A DNA stretch of 64,000 nt, taken from positions 434,001 through 498,000 of the forward strand of contig JAMAHW010000001.1 in the NCBI GenBank assembly GCA_023627715.1. Direction: 5' to 3'. This stretch comes from Periconia sp. R9002 (lineage: Eukaryota > Ascomycota > Dothideomycetes > Pleosporales > Periconiaceae). The translations under genes and the position numbers were made by a program. Of the stretch, positions 44,189 through 55,019 are shown one piece after another. Numbering within the stretch: the stretch's first letter is position 1; every line of letters starts with the position of its first letter. Under the pieces are notes generated by a model. It was not told where the DNA came from, made no database searches, and saw only the letters and a program-made list of their open reading frames with translations.

Positions 44189-45400
44189 TCATATTTTGTC
44201 CAGACCGGGTAGATCCATGCGCATGTACGTCGCAGAAGGGGACTGGGGTAGGTTCTGTAATTCTATCGGTGGAACGATAGCTTCGGTAGAATCGCTCTTG
44301 TGCGAGCCGTACACAGCATTCTTTATCTTCACATTATGGTGCTGTACCACTTTGGGTGTTTCGGCGCGGTGTGGATTGCGGGCATAAGCGTTGTTGCTTC
44401 CGTCGGACTGGGTAAACAATGTGCGGAAGCTTCCGAGACATGCTACAAAAATTGCTAGAGAGAATATCTGGCGTTAGAAAAGGACGTGATACGTTGCAGT
44501 CTTGGAGGATGAGAAGGGTGACTAACCTGTAGCCGCTTCGATGTCGGCAAGGAAGACCAGGAGCGAGACAGTTAGATCTCTTCTCGACCGAGCTTGCATA
44601 GCAACTATTACGCGCGAAAGACATGCGGCCATAGTTACAAGCACTAAGGAGAAAATAGAGTACAATATGAACTTCTGCTTCGTCGAGAGGCGCACGTGCG
44701 AGAGGATTCTAAAAGGTATAACCATAACTGTTTTGGGAAGTATTAACATATGCGCTCCACAAACTAAACAACGTGTGTGAAAAGACGTACTCAGAAGATC
44801 AGTCAAAATGTCGAGCGAAGCGGCCAACGGGAAAGTAATTCTGACCAACTTCTCTCCTAAAGGATCGCCGTTGCATGCCTGCATGCCTTTCGTGGCCCAA
44901 CAATGATAGGGATTGAATGTCCAGGTCAGCAGAAAGCTCACGAGGGTAAAGCCAAACACAATCTTCCAGTATATCTTCACACCTCGAAGTACAACACCCA
45001 TAATGCGCCGAAAAAAGAGCAGAAACGATATTTTGATGCTCCACACAGATGAATAAAAGAAGAGTTGAACGATGGGTCGACTTGTGAAGAGTGAGGCATT
45101 TCCTTTGGACATGGCTGGTAGAACGACCTGATGGATCGAAACAGTGACTTGCGCGCTCAAAGGGATCAAAAAAGCCCACGCGAGTATCACAAACGCATCA
45201 TCCCAGAACACGCGTCGAAACCGTTTCCAGCGTAGATAGAGGCGCACGCCCAAACTGATAGTGCAGATGCTCGTCACCGTCCATGTAATGCTCTAGACAT
45301 TGCGTTAACAATAAAAAAGCGCTACAATATATTCATAACCGGAAAGACTGACCACAAAGGCATGCGAAAATGGGACGTTGGTGCCCTGTTCGACGAACAT
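44189..45400 (-). CDS. Fungal rhodopsin-domain (Pth11-like) seven-span membrane protein
   Basis: Four exons: 45353..45400, 44791..45292, 44527..44727 and 44189..44454, introns 60, 63 and 72 bp; 338 residues. The fused protein reads SITWTVTSICTISLGVRLYLRWKR, then the WDDAFVILAWAFLIP block typical of the fungal integral-membrane rhodopsin domain. Further spans follow (LFFYSSVWSIKISFLLFFRR, IVFGFTLVSFLLTWTF), then AASLDILTDLLIMVIPFRILSHVRLSTKQKFILYSIFSLV with splice 2 inside it, and IEAATAIFVACLGSFRTLFTQ with splice 3. The cytosolic tail is about 75 residues, Asn/His/Pro-rich. No CFEM domain is present. Such proteins are Pth11-class putative GPCRs, implicated in surface sensing; the ligand is unknown. 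The first exon (16 residues) uses a GTCAGT donor and is the least certain part. Confidence 0.82.
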
Positions 45401-46697
45401 TGTTTGAAGATCGAATTCGGTCTGCAGCCCTATGGATTACGGTCGGGGCAGCGGGCAACCTTTTAACACCATCAATGATATTTTGCTACACACCCCTGCA
45501 TCACCACGCGGTTCGGGGTTGGAAAACCCTATACGTCGATACGGGATGGCGATACGACATTTTGCCGAACACCGGGGTCTGGACGACACTGTACACGCGG
45601 TCTTGTTTCTGATCCCCGAATGTATGATGGTCCTGGCTTTTGAGTTAACCGGGGCGCTTCTTCGATTTTTAAGAGGGTTGTCGCACAGTGTTTCAGGCGC
45701 TTAAGGCGTCCAAAGCGAAGGACCCTCCCTCCCGGCACTAGGACATACGCCACCATTGCTTGTACAATTCCGTTCTTCGTCTCCTTTCTAAATTTCACAT
45801 CACTTTGTACACGCCTCTTGTACAGGAGGTGCTATGGACCTGTGTTACTCATTCTCCTGTTGAAATGTTGATCTCCCATTCAGCCCAGATTAGACTACAA
45901 CGTATTGTACATGGGGTTGCGTTGGCTACCCAATTCATTTTCATCCACATAAAAGACCTCCAAAAGGAACAGCCTTGCAGCTGTTTGTCGTAGTTACAGA
46001 AGTGCATGCGCGAAGTGTTCGAGAAATACCAGTAAAAACCGTCGTCCTCTTCCGAATTTGCTTTATGGTCGGCTCAAAAGCTTCATGTGTTCATACTCTC
46101 TTCCTCTTGAGTCTCATTCTGTTCGCCCTAGAACTTTGCAATTAGAGGAGGAGGCGGAAACGGCATCGGGCACTTCTCCCGGGCGCTGTAGATGCGGATC
46201 GGGTTATTTCACTCTCCCACACCAACATGGCAGTCTTGTGGGTGGACGTACTTACTGTATTCTTCGATATCTCGAGCAACGTGAATAGCGTGCGCAAAGA
46301 GTCTTAGTGTCTGTTTTCCCAATCCTTAAAATGCTCCTCCATATTTGTACACCTGATTTGCTGAAAGAGCCCTTAGTAGTGTTTAGCGTACATTTTTGTC
46401 AGCGAACATGGAATGACTCTGGGGGAATTGACAATATGAAGTAAACATTAAAGCACAATAAGGTGTTAAATTCTAGAGAGAGATATTATGCAAACTACAC
46501 TTAAGCCTCCCTTGGTACCCGTGCCTGCGATAATCAACAGCGCGAAAGCGATAAGAAAATTTGCCCACCGCAGTTAAGCAGAACTCTGCATACCCGCATG
46601 AAAGAATTACATGTAACAACAGTCTCCGAACGAGATAATGGTATCAATCATAAGGCTAGCACACGCAGCCTACGCCTCATTCTTCTTGCCCACAAGG
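45401..46697. other. Intergenic region
   Basis: About 1.3 kb between the receptor start and the polymerase delta stop. ORFs here are short and unlike any family I know. Likely receptor promoter plus polymerase 3' UTR. Confidence 0.45.
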
Positions 46698-49600
46698 TTA
46701 CCACAGCGCGGCATCATTGTCGAACCTAACCAGTTCCTTTCCTGCGTCCTCGACATCTTTCCTCGCTTTCATGCGCATATAGAAGATGGGGCAATCTCGA
46801 CTCGCGCAAATAACCTCGCAATGCAAGCTTCCCTGACACCTCTGGCATTGCGTCCACAGCCTAGAAAAGCGAACTTCCAATTCACTGACCTTGGTCAACG
46901 TCTTTTGGTACAGCTCCCCTATACGAGGGCGGCAGTTTTCGCACACAGCACCGTCCTTCTCAACGGCATTTGTAAGAGGCTTCTTGCATCCCATGCAAGT
47001 GGCTGTTTTCTTGGCGAACTTCATCAATCCGCCCATGGTAGGCGCCGCTACGGAGATAGTGCGAGTGTGCTGGCCCGTCAGAAGGGATCCTGCTTTCTTC
47101 TCGCCAATGACAGGCTCGAAGATTCGACCGAGCGGTTTGGCCAGTTGGTTGTCCAAATAATACTTGGTATCGATGGGGAGATTGTGTTCAAGGACATAAA
47201 TGGGGTCTTCTGACTTTTCGTAGCCTTTAGCGCCCGAAGCCCCTTTGACCATGACATAGGCAACACGGTCTCCAAGTGCAGGAGCAGAACCAGCATCACG
47301 CTTTTTCATACGTTCCGCAAGCTCGACATGGGCTTGCTTGTTGGCGTAACCGCCAGTCCCATCTACGTTCTCTTGCTTTGTCAGTGCCTTCGTGATCACC
47401 AAATTTGACATATCGATCTTGTTCTGTAATAGATCAGAGATTGTGTCTTTGACGAACCTAAACAAGTTAGTTTTTTGCGGCGCATAGATGATCATATATC
47501 ACTTACTCTTGTGCTCCCTCTGGATCCTTGTCAATAAGCAGCATGCGCAGCGATGTTTCGATGACAGTCTGCACAAGTCTGCAGTTATCTCGACGCACAG
47601 TCTCGATACCCTTGGTGTCCATCTTGTCCCACTTGTTCGGATTTGTCCAGAACAGACCAGCATACCGTTTTTTATTGATCAGAAGGTATGGGTAGTAGAC
47701 CTTTTCGAACTCGAGTTTGATGGGTTTCGTGAATTTCCCTGAAACATAGTCGGCGGCTTCTTCGCCGAGTTTCATCGCTGTTGCTAGATCTTCGGTGCCG
47801 AATTTCACCATGACGGAATCAGTATCGCCGTAGATGACTTCTGCATCGTGACTGTATCCGTTCTTGATATTGTACTTGGCTTCCACCTCTGCTTTCGTTT
47901 TTTCAATCATCTGGCGACCGAAACTGGTCGTGCTGCTTGCTATGGCCAGACAGGGTAGTTTGCCCGTGGTGGCACCCGTTAGACCGTACACGGAATTTGC
48001 ACTAACTTTCAATGCAAGCTGTCGACCGTTCAGCACGGCCTTCTTGAACGGGTCCGTTTCCACAGCCAAATCTTTCTTGGCCCTTTTACGTGCACCCAAC
48101 AACTCCTCAAGAATCTCTGTGAGGAGTCCCTTGCGAACTTTGGCTGTGCAGAAAAGGTCCCCATTCGGTGTTACAATGTAATCCTCATCCTTCTTCATCT
48201 TGAGCTTTTCGACCGTGTCCTTGGTAAGCCAGGTCGTGTAGCATAAGTTATGCGCCTGCATGATACTGGGATATAGGGATGCAAAATCAAGGGTAGCAAT
48301 GGGCATTTTGTAGTACCCACGGTGTGGTTCGATGACAGTAGCACCTTCGTATTGGTCATCACTACCACCTTGATTTGGAATATCAGGAATAAGCAGTTGG
48401 TGCTCACGAGCTTTTCGGAAAAGCTGGCTGATGAAACGGACTTGCTGGCCTCGGCTGAGAAGGTAACTAAAAGGAACACCTGTAACCCTTGCCATCTCAG
48501 TGTAATTGACCAAACACATGAGTTTGTCTAGCAGTCGTTGAGGTAGGTACGCGTCTTTTAAGCAGTACACTGCCAACCTTCGCCTCGAGTTTGCGTCGCC
48601 GTTATACAGTTCGGTAATCATGCTGTGGTGCACGTCTTCCTTTTGCTCTTTCAAGAAGTGAGCACAGACTGAATTCAGGGTGTAGCTCCGAAGATGATAG
48701 TCGCGCTGGATAAGTTGCAGCAAATCTAACTGCAGGCGGCCATTTGTGTTTGTGTTCTTCGTGTCGCGGCTACCCAATTGCTTGCTGGAAAATTTAGCGG
48801 TCTCATGTGCTGTGACTTGGTTTTTGAGTCGTGTCCAATAGTTGAAACCGTTGGCTTTGAGGTGTTTAGCACGATCAAGAAGATACGGAAAATCGAAGTT
48901 AGAAGTGTTGTATCCGATGATGACATCTGGATCCACCTCTTGGAGAAAGTCGCGCCATTTCAACAACATGTCTCGCTCGTCGCGAAACGAAAGTATCTGA
49001 GTGGCGGCGATAGGGTTAACCGTGTCCAAGCAAAAAACATTCCGGACGAACGGCTTGTCTTCTCCGTAGCGTGTGACAACATTTGCAATTTGAATGACGG
49101 GGTCGATATCAGCCTCTGGAAAAACGCCTTTACGACCAGCGCACTCGATATCCATGGACAATATACGGAGGGGGGCTATCTTGGCCCATTCACCTTCAGA
49201 TGCATGAGCGATGAGATCTGTATAGTGTATCTGGGCTTCAATTTGACAATTCGAATGGCGTTCGGAAGGATGGATCATCTTCCATTTACTAGCTGGAGCT
49301 TCGACCCAAGACATGCCGGAAATCTTGCAAGATCAGTAACAGTCAACGTAACACGGACCATGACATACCTTGGTGTCGATCATGAATCGCAACACGTATA
49401 TAATGTTGTCAAATGTGAGGATCCCACCGTCGACATCAGGCCACAGGCCCTTCCAATTGGCCTCCTTTTGCACCAGTTTTCGCACCCTATTGATGGATTT
49501 GTGATCATTGACCGTGATCTTCAAGTATGGGCTTTTCTGATTTCCTTGAAAACGTAGGATGTTTTCTCTCATCGTCATCTGCACTGAGTGTATAACAGCG

Positions 49601-50205
49601 GAGTGGGAGTTGAAAGACTTTTGACACTGGGCTTCGAGATAGGTCTTGTAGGCATTGCAGTCGCTTGGCTGGAAACCCATGGGTGCAGCAATGTAGAAGT
49701 AGTGGAGGAATCCAGTAACGTGCAGCATTACGGAATGGCCATCCTATATAATGAACCAGTCAATTAGCTGAGCACAGGCAACCTATCAAGTATGCTGGAA
49801 TCTTACCTCCATCACGCCGAAAAGTTTGACTGTGGCCTTTCCACCACTCAGAACCCCTTCCTCAGCTTCGATGTTCTGGAACACCAATTTGTGTGTAGTC
49901 TCACTGAAGTTCTCGGGTAGGGGCGGCCGTCTCCATTGCTGATCTTTCTCTGAATTGGTTTGCTTCAGTGTCTCGATGTCTTGAGACATTTGCTCCAAAA
50001 CTTCCTCCTCAAACCGGCTCTTCTGCGGCTGGCTGCTGTTGAAGGAAGCATTGGCCGATCGAACGGGAGCCCGTCCAGTCTTCGTGGCGCCATTGTCGAG
50101 TTTGAGCTTCTTTGCAGAGCGGGGCGACGCCTGCACATTGGCGCGGGTACTGCTGGCTTCGGAAAGCACACGTTTGTGCGGTTGGTTAGATATCGCACCA
50201 GGCAT
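46698..50205 (-). CDS. POL3: DNA polymerase delta catalytic subunit
   Basis: Four exons: 49807..50205, 49369..49743, 47507..49323 and 46698..47457, introns 63, 45 and 49 bp; 1116 residues, the usual length. This family-B polymerase replicates the lagging strand with proofreading. Exonuclease motifs: Exo I around 316-318 ([10 protein letters not shown]), Exo II ([15 protein letters not shown]) and Exo III (YCLKDAYLP). Polymerase motifs: A ([15 protein letters not shown]), B ([14 protein letters not shown]) and C (YGDTDSVMV). The C-terminal zinc finger (CMGC...CENC) is followed by the CysB cluster (CQRC...[10 protein letters not shown]), which in the family binds a 4Fe-4S cluster and the regulatory subunit. 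Splices rebuild [31 protein letters not shown] and [15 protein letters not shown]. The basic N terminus (RSAKKLKLD) suggests nuclear import. Confidence 0.97.
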
Positions 50206-50824
50206 ATCTGCTATACCCGTCGTACAAGTGATCGTAGAAGGGTATGTGAGTATAGGGAAGAGGTACTTGTCGTGAAGTGTGAAAAAACGCAGGATGCTCG
50301 AGTGCTTGAGGCGAGTTGATGGGGATTGATGTCAGACGCGACGGCGCGCTTTCCCGCGTTTGGGCCCGTGCCACCCTAGGGACGTGATTAATTGACGCAC
50401 AGCCATAGTCAGCCACACCTCCATCCACAGCCGTCTTCCTCAACCTCCATCCATCCGGCATTCAGTTCAGTCTCGATGTATGTATCATAATTGATAATTC
50501 ATCCACCATTACTCACATACTCGTTGGAAATGCAATTTAGCTCGTAATGGCAATCTAATAGAATCAGATCTTCGATAGCAGCCAAGAAATGCCGGATCCA
50601 TGTTCCCCGTAAACAAGCACCCCGCGATCCTGAAAAGGGTCATGAGTTTAGGTAAAATCAACTTCTAAAATGGGGAATGTCAGCAATGTACTCCACTCTG
50701 CTCCAATCCACCAGGTATAAGTAGTCAAATTGCCAACAAGTCCTACCCACCTCCGCATCCACTCCACACTACTTCTAACTTCCTCTTACCCTTCCATTAC
50801 CAACACCAGTCTCCAATAGAAGTC
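50206..50824. other. Divergent promoter region, POL3 and GNAT genes
   Basis: About 620 bp between two start codons. It contains CG-rich motifs close to POL3 (separate entry) and a C/T-rich leader before the GNAT ATG. No gene seen. Confidence 0.55.
50336..50358. promoter_or_regulatory. Candidate MBF/E2F-like sites upstream of POL3
   Basis: ACGCGA (50336-50341, fits WCGCGW) and TTTCCCGCG (50350-50358, fits TTTSSCGC) lie about 130-155 bp upstream of the POL3 ATG. G1/S regulation by MBF-type factors is known for yeast polymerase genes; here it is inference from motif and place. Confidence 0.4.
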
Positions 50825-51571
50825 ATGGCCGAACCACAGATCTCAGTAATCACCTCTCCCTCCGACCTTTCCTCCGTCTTTTACTGCATCGGCGAAAGCT
50901 TCGGCCGCCAAGCCCAAGATGGCGTCTGGCTATCGCTCAACCCGAATTGGGAGACACCCGAAGCACAAACCCGCGGAACTGCCGAGCTCACAGACCGCTT
51001 CAATCATATAAAACACAACAAGAACGGTGAGCCCAACACTGTCTTCCTCAAAGCGACTTTGCCCGATCCGGCGAATGCATCTCAAACACGCATCGTCGGC
51101 ATGGCCATCTGGCAGCAGGCCTCGTTTGCGGAGGGCTACGGCGATCCACCATCAGACGATATGCCGCCGAGCGCAAAAGAGCTTCCGGAGCAGCAGCAGC
51201 GTTTCGCGAAGCAGATGTTCAGTTCGCTTTGGAAGAGGAGGATTGCGTATGTAAGGGAGAAGGCCGAATCCAAGGCCGATCCACCGGCCATTTTCGTGCT
51301 CGATATGTGCTGTGTAGATCCAGCTTTCCAGAGGAGAGGCATTGCGAAGAAGCTTGTCGAGTGGGGACTTGAAGAAGCTCAGAGGAGGGGTGGTTTGGAG
51401 TGTACCACCGAGGGATCGAGCATGGGAAGGGGCGTGTATAGACGATTAGGGTTTGAAGATGAGGGGAATGGGGATATTGTTTATGAGGTGGACGATGAAT
51501 TTAAGGATTGGAGCAAGCCGCCCAATGTATTTCTGCGTACGTGGGCAAAACAGGGCGGGAATCACAAATAG
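50825..51571 (+). CDS. GNAT-family N-acetyltransferase
   Basis: Single exon, 248 residues. The acetyl-CoA-binding signature is visible as FVLDMCCVDPAFQRRGIAKKLVEWGLEEAQRRG, where QRRGIA is the Q/RxxGxG/A motif, followed by the usual late strand and helix (LECTTEGSSMGRGVYRRLGFE). The N-terminal half supplies the divergent region with GMAIWQQASF as strand four. Fungal proteins of this size and pattern acetylate small molecules or are uncharacterised; no substrate-specific residues can be named. No signal peptide or membrane span. It is transcribed divergently from POL3, sharing a 620-bp upstream region. Confidence 0.9.
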   Translation: MAEPQISVITSPSDLSSVFYCIGESFGRQAQDGVWLSLNPNWETPEAQTRGTAELTDRFNHIKHNKNGEPNTVFLKATLPDPANASQTRIVGMAIWQQASFAEGYGDPPSDDMPPSAKELPEQQQRFAKQMFSSLWKRRIAYVREKAESKADPPAIFVLDMCCVDPAFQRRGIAKKLVEWGLEEAQRRGGLECTTEGSSMGRGVYRRLGFEDEGNGDIVYEVDDEFKDWSKPPNVFLRTWAKQGGNHK

Positions 51572-52156
51572 AAAAGCGGCACACAAATAATCGTAATAAT
51601 ATTAGAGACAAGCTCTTTCGATATTGGTCGATTTTAGATTTATGAACACCTCTCGAACCTTCACATTGTCCTTCTCAAAATGTTGCTCTGTCGTTGCCTG
51701 TGCCTTCGAGTGCAAAGTCATTTCAGCCACTCGATGCGATCTTTGCCAAAATTAGTGACGCTCGATGTTGCAGATGTTGTCGTTGTAGCCCTTTAGAAAT
51801 ACTCGATTCATCGACATTCACGATTATCATCTATATCTCGATGGCGATGGCGAAGTCCACAGAGGCAGAAGAACAGAATTGGAAATTAGAGAATCCAATA
51901 ATAGTTACTCAAGTACTCAGACAGTTTCTCAGTGATCTTTCGCATTTTCAGTCTCGGCGATGGCATGTTCTTCTTTAAAGGTTATTTGCATGTGTACCAA
52001 TCTGGTTGATGCGAGATTTATCAAGTTACGAAGCCAGTCTAAATGTTTACAGGCAAAGCTTGCTAGGCTTACACTCAGGAGGCCGAGCATACAGTTGGCT
52101 CTCGTTCTCGAAACAAAGGCTTGATATTTTCCATCCTATGCAACTTATAGGCAGCT
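51572..52156. other. Convergent intergenic region
   Basis: Between the 3' ends of the GNAT and GH47 genes, about 585 bp. Presumed 3' UTRs; no gene recognised. Confidence 0.5.
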
Positions 52157-53924
52157 CTAAACAGGTGCCTTTGCCCTGGATTTGAATGGATGCGCCTCAG
52201 TGTTATAAACCCACGGATTGACATTCCCACCTTGCCCCACCCCATCCGGCGCATACTCCACATCCCACTCTCCCTTCAACTCGTCGGGCGCCTGGATCAG
52301 ATACTGGTATTTCAATACCTCAGCCAGGAAAAAGCTCTGCATTCGATTCTGCCATCCGCCGCCATCCTCGCTCAACACATTCTTGATCGATGAGAAACCC
52401 GAGCCCACACGCTCCGTGCGATTCTGCGCCAGTGTCAATGCCCATGCTACATCGCGCCAGTATTGATTGCCAGTGACCTGGTAGGCATAATACCACGATT
52501 CAACGGCCTCTGGAGTCAAACCACCACCGTAAGCTGTGTTGTCATCAATGAACCAACCGCTTTTCTCATAAAAAGTGCTTTGATTCGCGAATTCTGGCCA
52601 CGCAAGTTCGGTGGTGTTCCAGCTGTAAATTACTGGACCAATACCCGAAGGTGCGTAGCGATAGCCGTTGGCGCAGAATTCCGCAAAATCGAGCCCAGCG
52701 GTTAAGTATTCAGGTTTGGAGAGTACGGTACTACCTAAGATAAACGACCCTCCAACGAAACAAGCCAACTGTTCGGAGTAATTCTGAGGAGCTTGCCCAG
52801 AAAACGATGATGCCACTGTTAGATCCGGTCGTGATGAAGGAGAGGACAGGAGATGGGCGATGGTAGAGTCGGCTGCTGCAGTGAAACGATCTTTGTAGAG
52901 TTCATACTTTTCAGGGTCGTAGGCGTACATCTTTATCAAGTACTGATTCCTGTCAGATGGCCTTCCATGGTAGAGATGAAGAAACGGGGGAAAAGCTGAG
53001 CAATATGGAATATGGAAAAGAACATACCTCATAGGCGGAGTCATTCCCTGACGTCCAGCCGCCGTACGCGTCTAGGATCTTTCCCGTCTCGACACTAAAA
53101 TTCCCACCCGTAAGTCCTGGCCAGACCTCCTGGCTTGGTTTTAAGAAGTAGTCCATAGCCTTTTGCGCTAGTTCTCCATATTCTGGGTTGCCACTCAAAT
53201 CAGATAGATGTTGCCATTCGAGTACCAAAGTCCCTAGCTCGGCAAGCCCAGCAGACCATGTACCGTCTGGCATTCGGTACCGTTGCGAAAACGTCTGGTT
53301 GTGTATAAAGACATTGTTCACTGGTATGCCGGTAGTAGTGTTGAATGCGAACTTAAGGACGTCGGCCAATACGACGCACTGCTTGAGTAGCGCTTCGACC
53401 TTGTCTTTATCAACAGCCAAGTGCTCAAATGGCCCTTTGAGTAAATCGTAACCAGATAATAACCCGCCGATGTACCTGATTGTTGTTTCAAATAAACTGA
53501 CCTCAGCCAGTGCTCCAGGTCGCGTGCCTTCTCCTGTCTTCGTAAAGTCGATGGTAGGCACAAAATCCAAGATCTGGTTGACAATATCCGTTTGTTGCAT
53601 AATTACGGCCGTCGATAACGCATCTATAGCAGTTGCACCCCAACCGTTTCGTGTGTTGGCAAATGAATTATTGACAGGCTGAAGGTCATCGTTCGGAAAT
53701 GCGTAGGTGTAGTATCCATGCCAGGCAAAACGAAACATTTCTACGACATGTTCGGTACGTCGAGTCTGATTAGGTTCGAAACCGGTATAGTCGTAATCCT
53801 CCCCTTTTTGGTCCGGGTAGGTGATGTTAGTGTAAGAATAGCCGTCGCGCACATTGAGGGGCGTCGGTGTAGCAAGTACAGCATAGCCTGCAAGTGCTGC
53901 AGTGGTGGGTATCAGCCAACCCAT
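52157..53924 (-). CDS. GH47 class I alpha-mannosidase, divergent
   Basis: Exons 53028..53924 and 52157..52942, with an 85-bp intron (GTATGT donor; acceptor AATCAG rather than the nearer GACAG, because only it keeps frame and gives DSAYEYLIKMYAYDP); 560 residues. A hydrophobic N terminus (MGWLIPTTAALAGYAVLAT) acts as signal or anchor. Family blocks in order: FRFAWHGYYTYAFPNDDL, RNGWGATAIDAL, LFETTIRYIGGLL, DSAYEYLIKMY, PEAVESWYYAYQVTG and NTEAHPF near the end, where Thr binds calcium. By family it trims alpha-1,2-mannose from N-glycans in the secretory pathway. Odd points: Q501 in NRMQSFFLAE and QLACFVGG stand where many members show Glu and His, so activity or specificity may differ. Many NxS/T sites. 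Confidence 0.9.
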
Positions 53925-55019
53925 AGCGACTATGATCGAATCGGAGGGTGTAGCTTTATATCGTCCTGTGGAGTTCGGTCCTCATTCGCAGAATTTGGAT
54001 TGTATTGCAGAATTGATAAATCATCAGCTTGCCCTTGCGATGGGTGTACTATAGCAAATCAAGTACACTCAATGGCAATCCAAATTTATAGACACCATGG
54101 ATTTTGCGGATGTGCAGACATAGCGACGTATTTATGTATTTCCGATATCTTGCATGTGCTCCCCGCAAGCCCCAGTCCATGCATATGCAAAGGATTCAAT
54201 GAATGACGTCTTTCCTCCCAGGATAGCGGCAATCTATATTGCAGTTCCTCACGTCGAAATACCAGGGCCAAGTACGCGACGGAAAGAGCAAAGAGATTAG
54301 GCTGGATCAGGCGAGCAGCACAACAATATTGGGGATACGAGCCGATGAGCATTTTGCCATGTAGCTTTTTCAGAATTCTGCACACAGTTCAAAGGATGAA
54401 TGATGTGAGATGGTTCCTCGAAGGGAGGGGCAAAAGGTACAACCGAATATAGGCTAGCGCTAGCATCTGGAACAGGTTTAGCGTCATCCCAGCCATGAAT
54501 GCTAAGCCAACATTGCATACTCAGTAGCTATCCTTTGACCAATCGGTTTTCATATCGAAACGGCCCTCGTCTCTATTGGAGGCAGCTTCGTTAACTCTAT
54601 TGAGATCGACTGTATGGCACAGATCCATAAGCCTCAATTGAAGGACTTTGTGCCTTGGACTGCTACTTGAGCCTGTCGTGCTCACTCACCGCCAGCCGTG
54701 ACATGATTGTACCCGAGGGTTTCGATCTCGAGCAATGCCATCATATGGAATATTCCCCTGGGACATGGGCAATCCGACTTGGCCACAGCTCTCAGGTTAC
54801 ATTGCCAACAGTGATGCGGGGAAGCACGACGCCTAACGAATGATAGCGGCGGTTGGTATCCTGGTCAACCACGCTGATCCCTACATGGTACAAGAAATGG
54901 CCCCTTAGCAAACACGATAGGGACATCCTGCATCCGATGATCATGTGCCTACAAAACTGAGGGCTTCACCGCCGGTCAGCAAAAACCAGCTGCTGTGTTT
55001 CTTTTTACAATTCTGTGCG
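53925..55019. other. Divergent promoter region of two glycosidase genes
   Basis: About 1.1 kb between the GH47 (minus) and GH20 (plus) start codons. A TATA-like element lies close to the GH47 start. Short ORFs show no family. The two genes may share control elements. Confidence 0.5.
53954..53960 (-). promoter_or_regulatory. TATA-like box near the GH47 start
   Basis: TATAAAG on the minus strand, about 30-35 bp before the ATG, which would imply a very short leader if used. Confidence 0.3.

Noticed and set aside
45401..46697. Several plus-strand ORFs of 76-90 codons between the receptor and polymerase genes
   Set aside because: They begin opposite the receptor's first exon or have no recognisable composition.
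46638..47213. 191-codon ORF on the plus strand
   Set aside because: Antisense to the C-terminal exon of polymerase delta, where the cysteine clusters fix the true frame.
48778..49557. 259-codon ORF on the plus strand
   Set aside because: It lies entirely opposite polymerase delta exons and an intron; composition is not protein-like and the minus strand has unambiguous polymerase motifs.
52943..52949. Nearer acceptor (GACAG) for the GH47 intron
   Set aside because: Using it shifts the frame; only the acceptor 7 bp further on keeps the conserved YEYLIKMY block.
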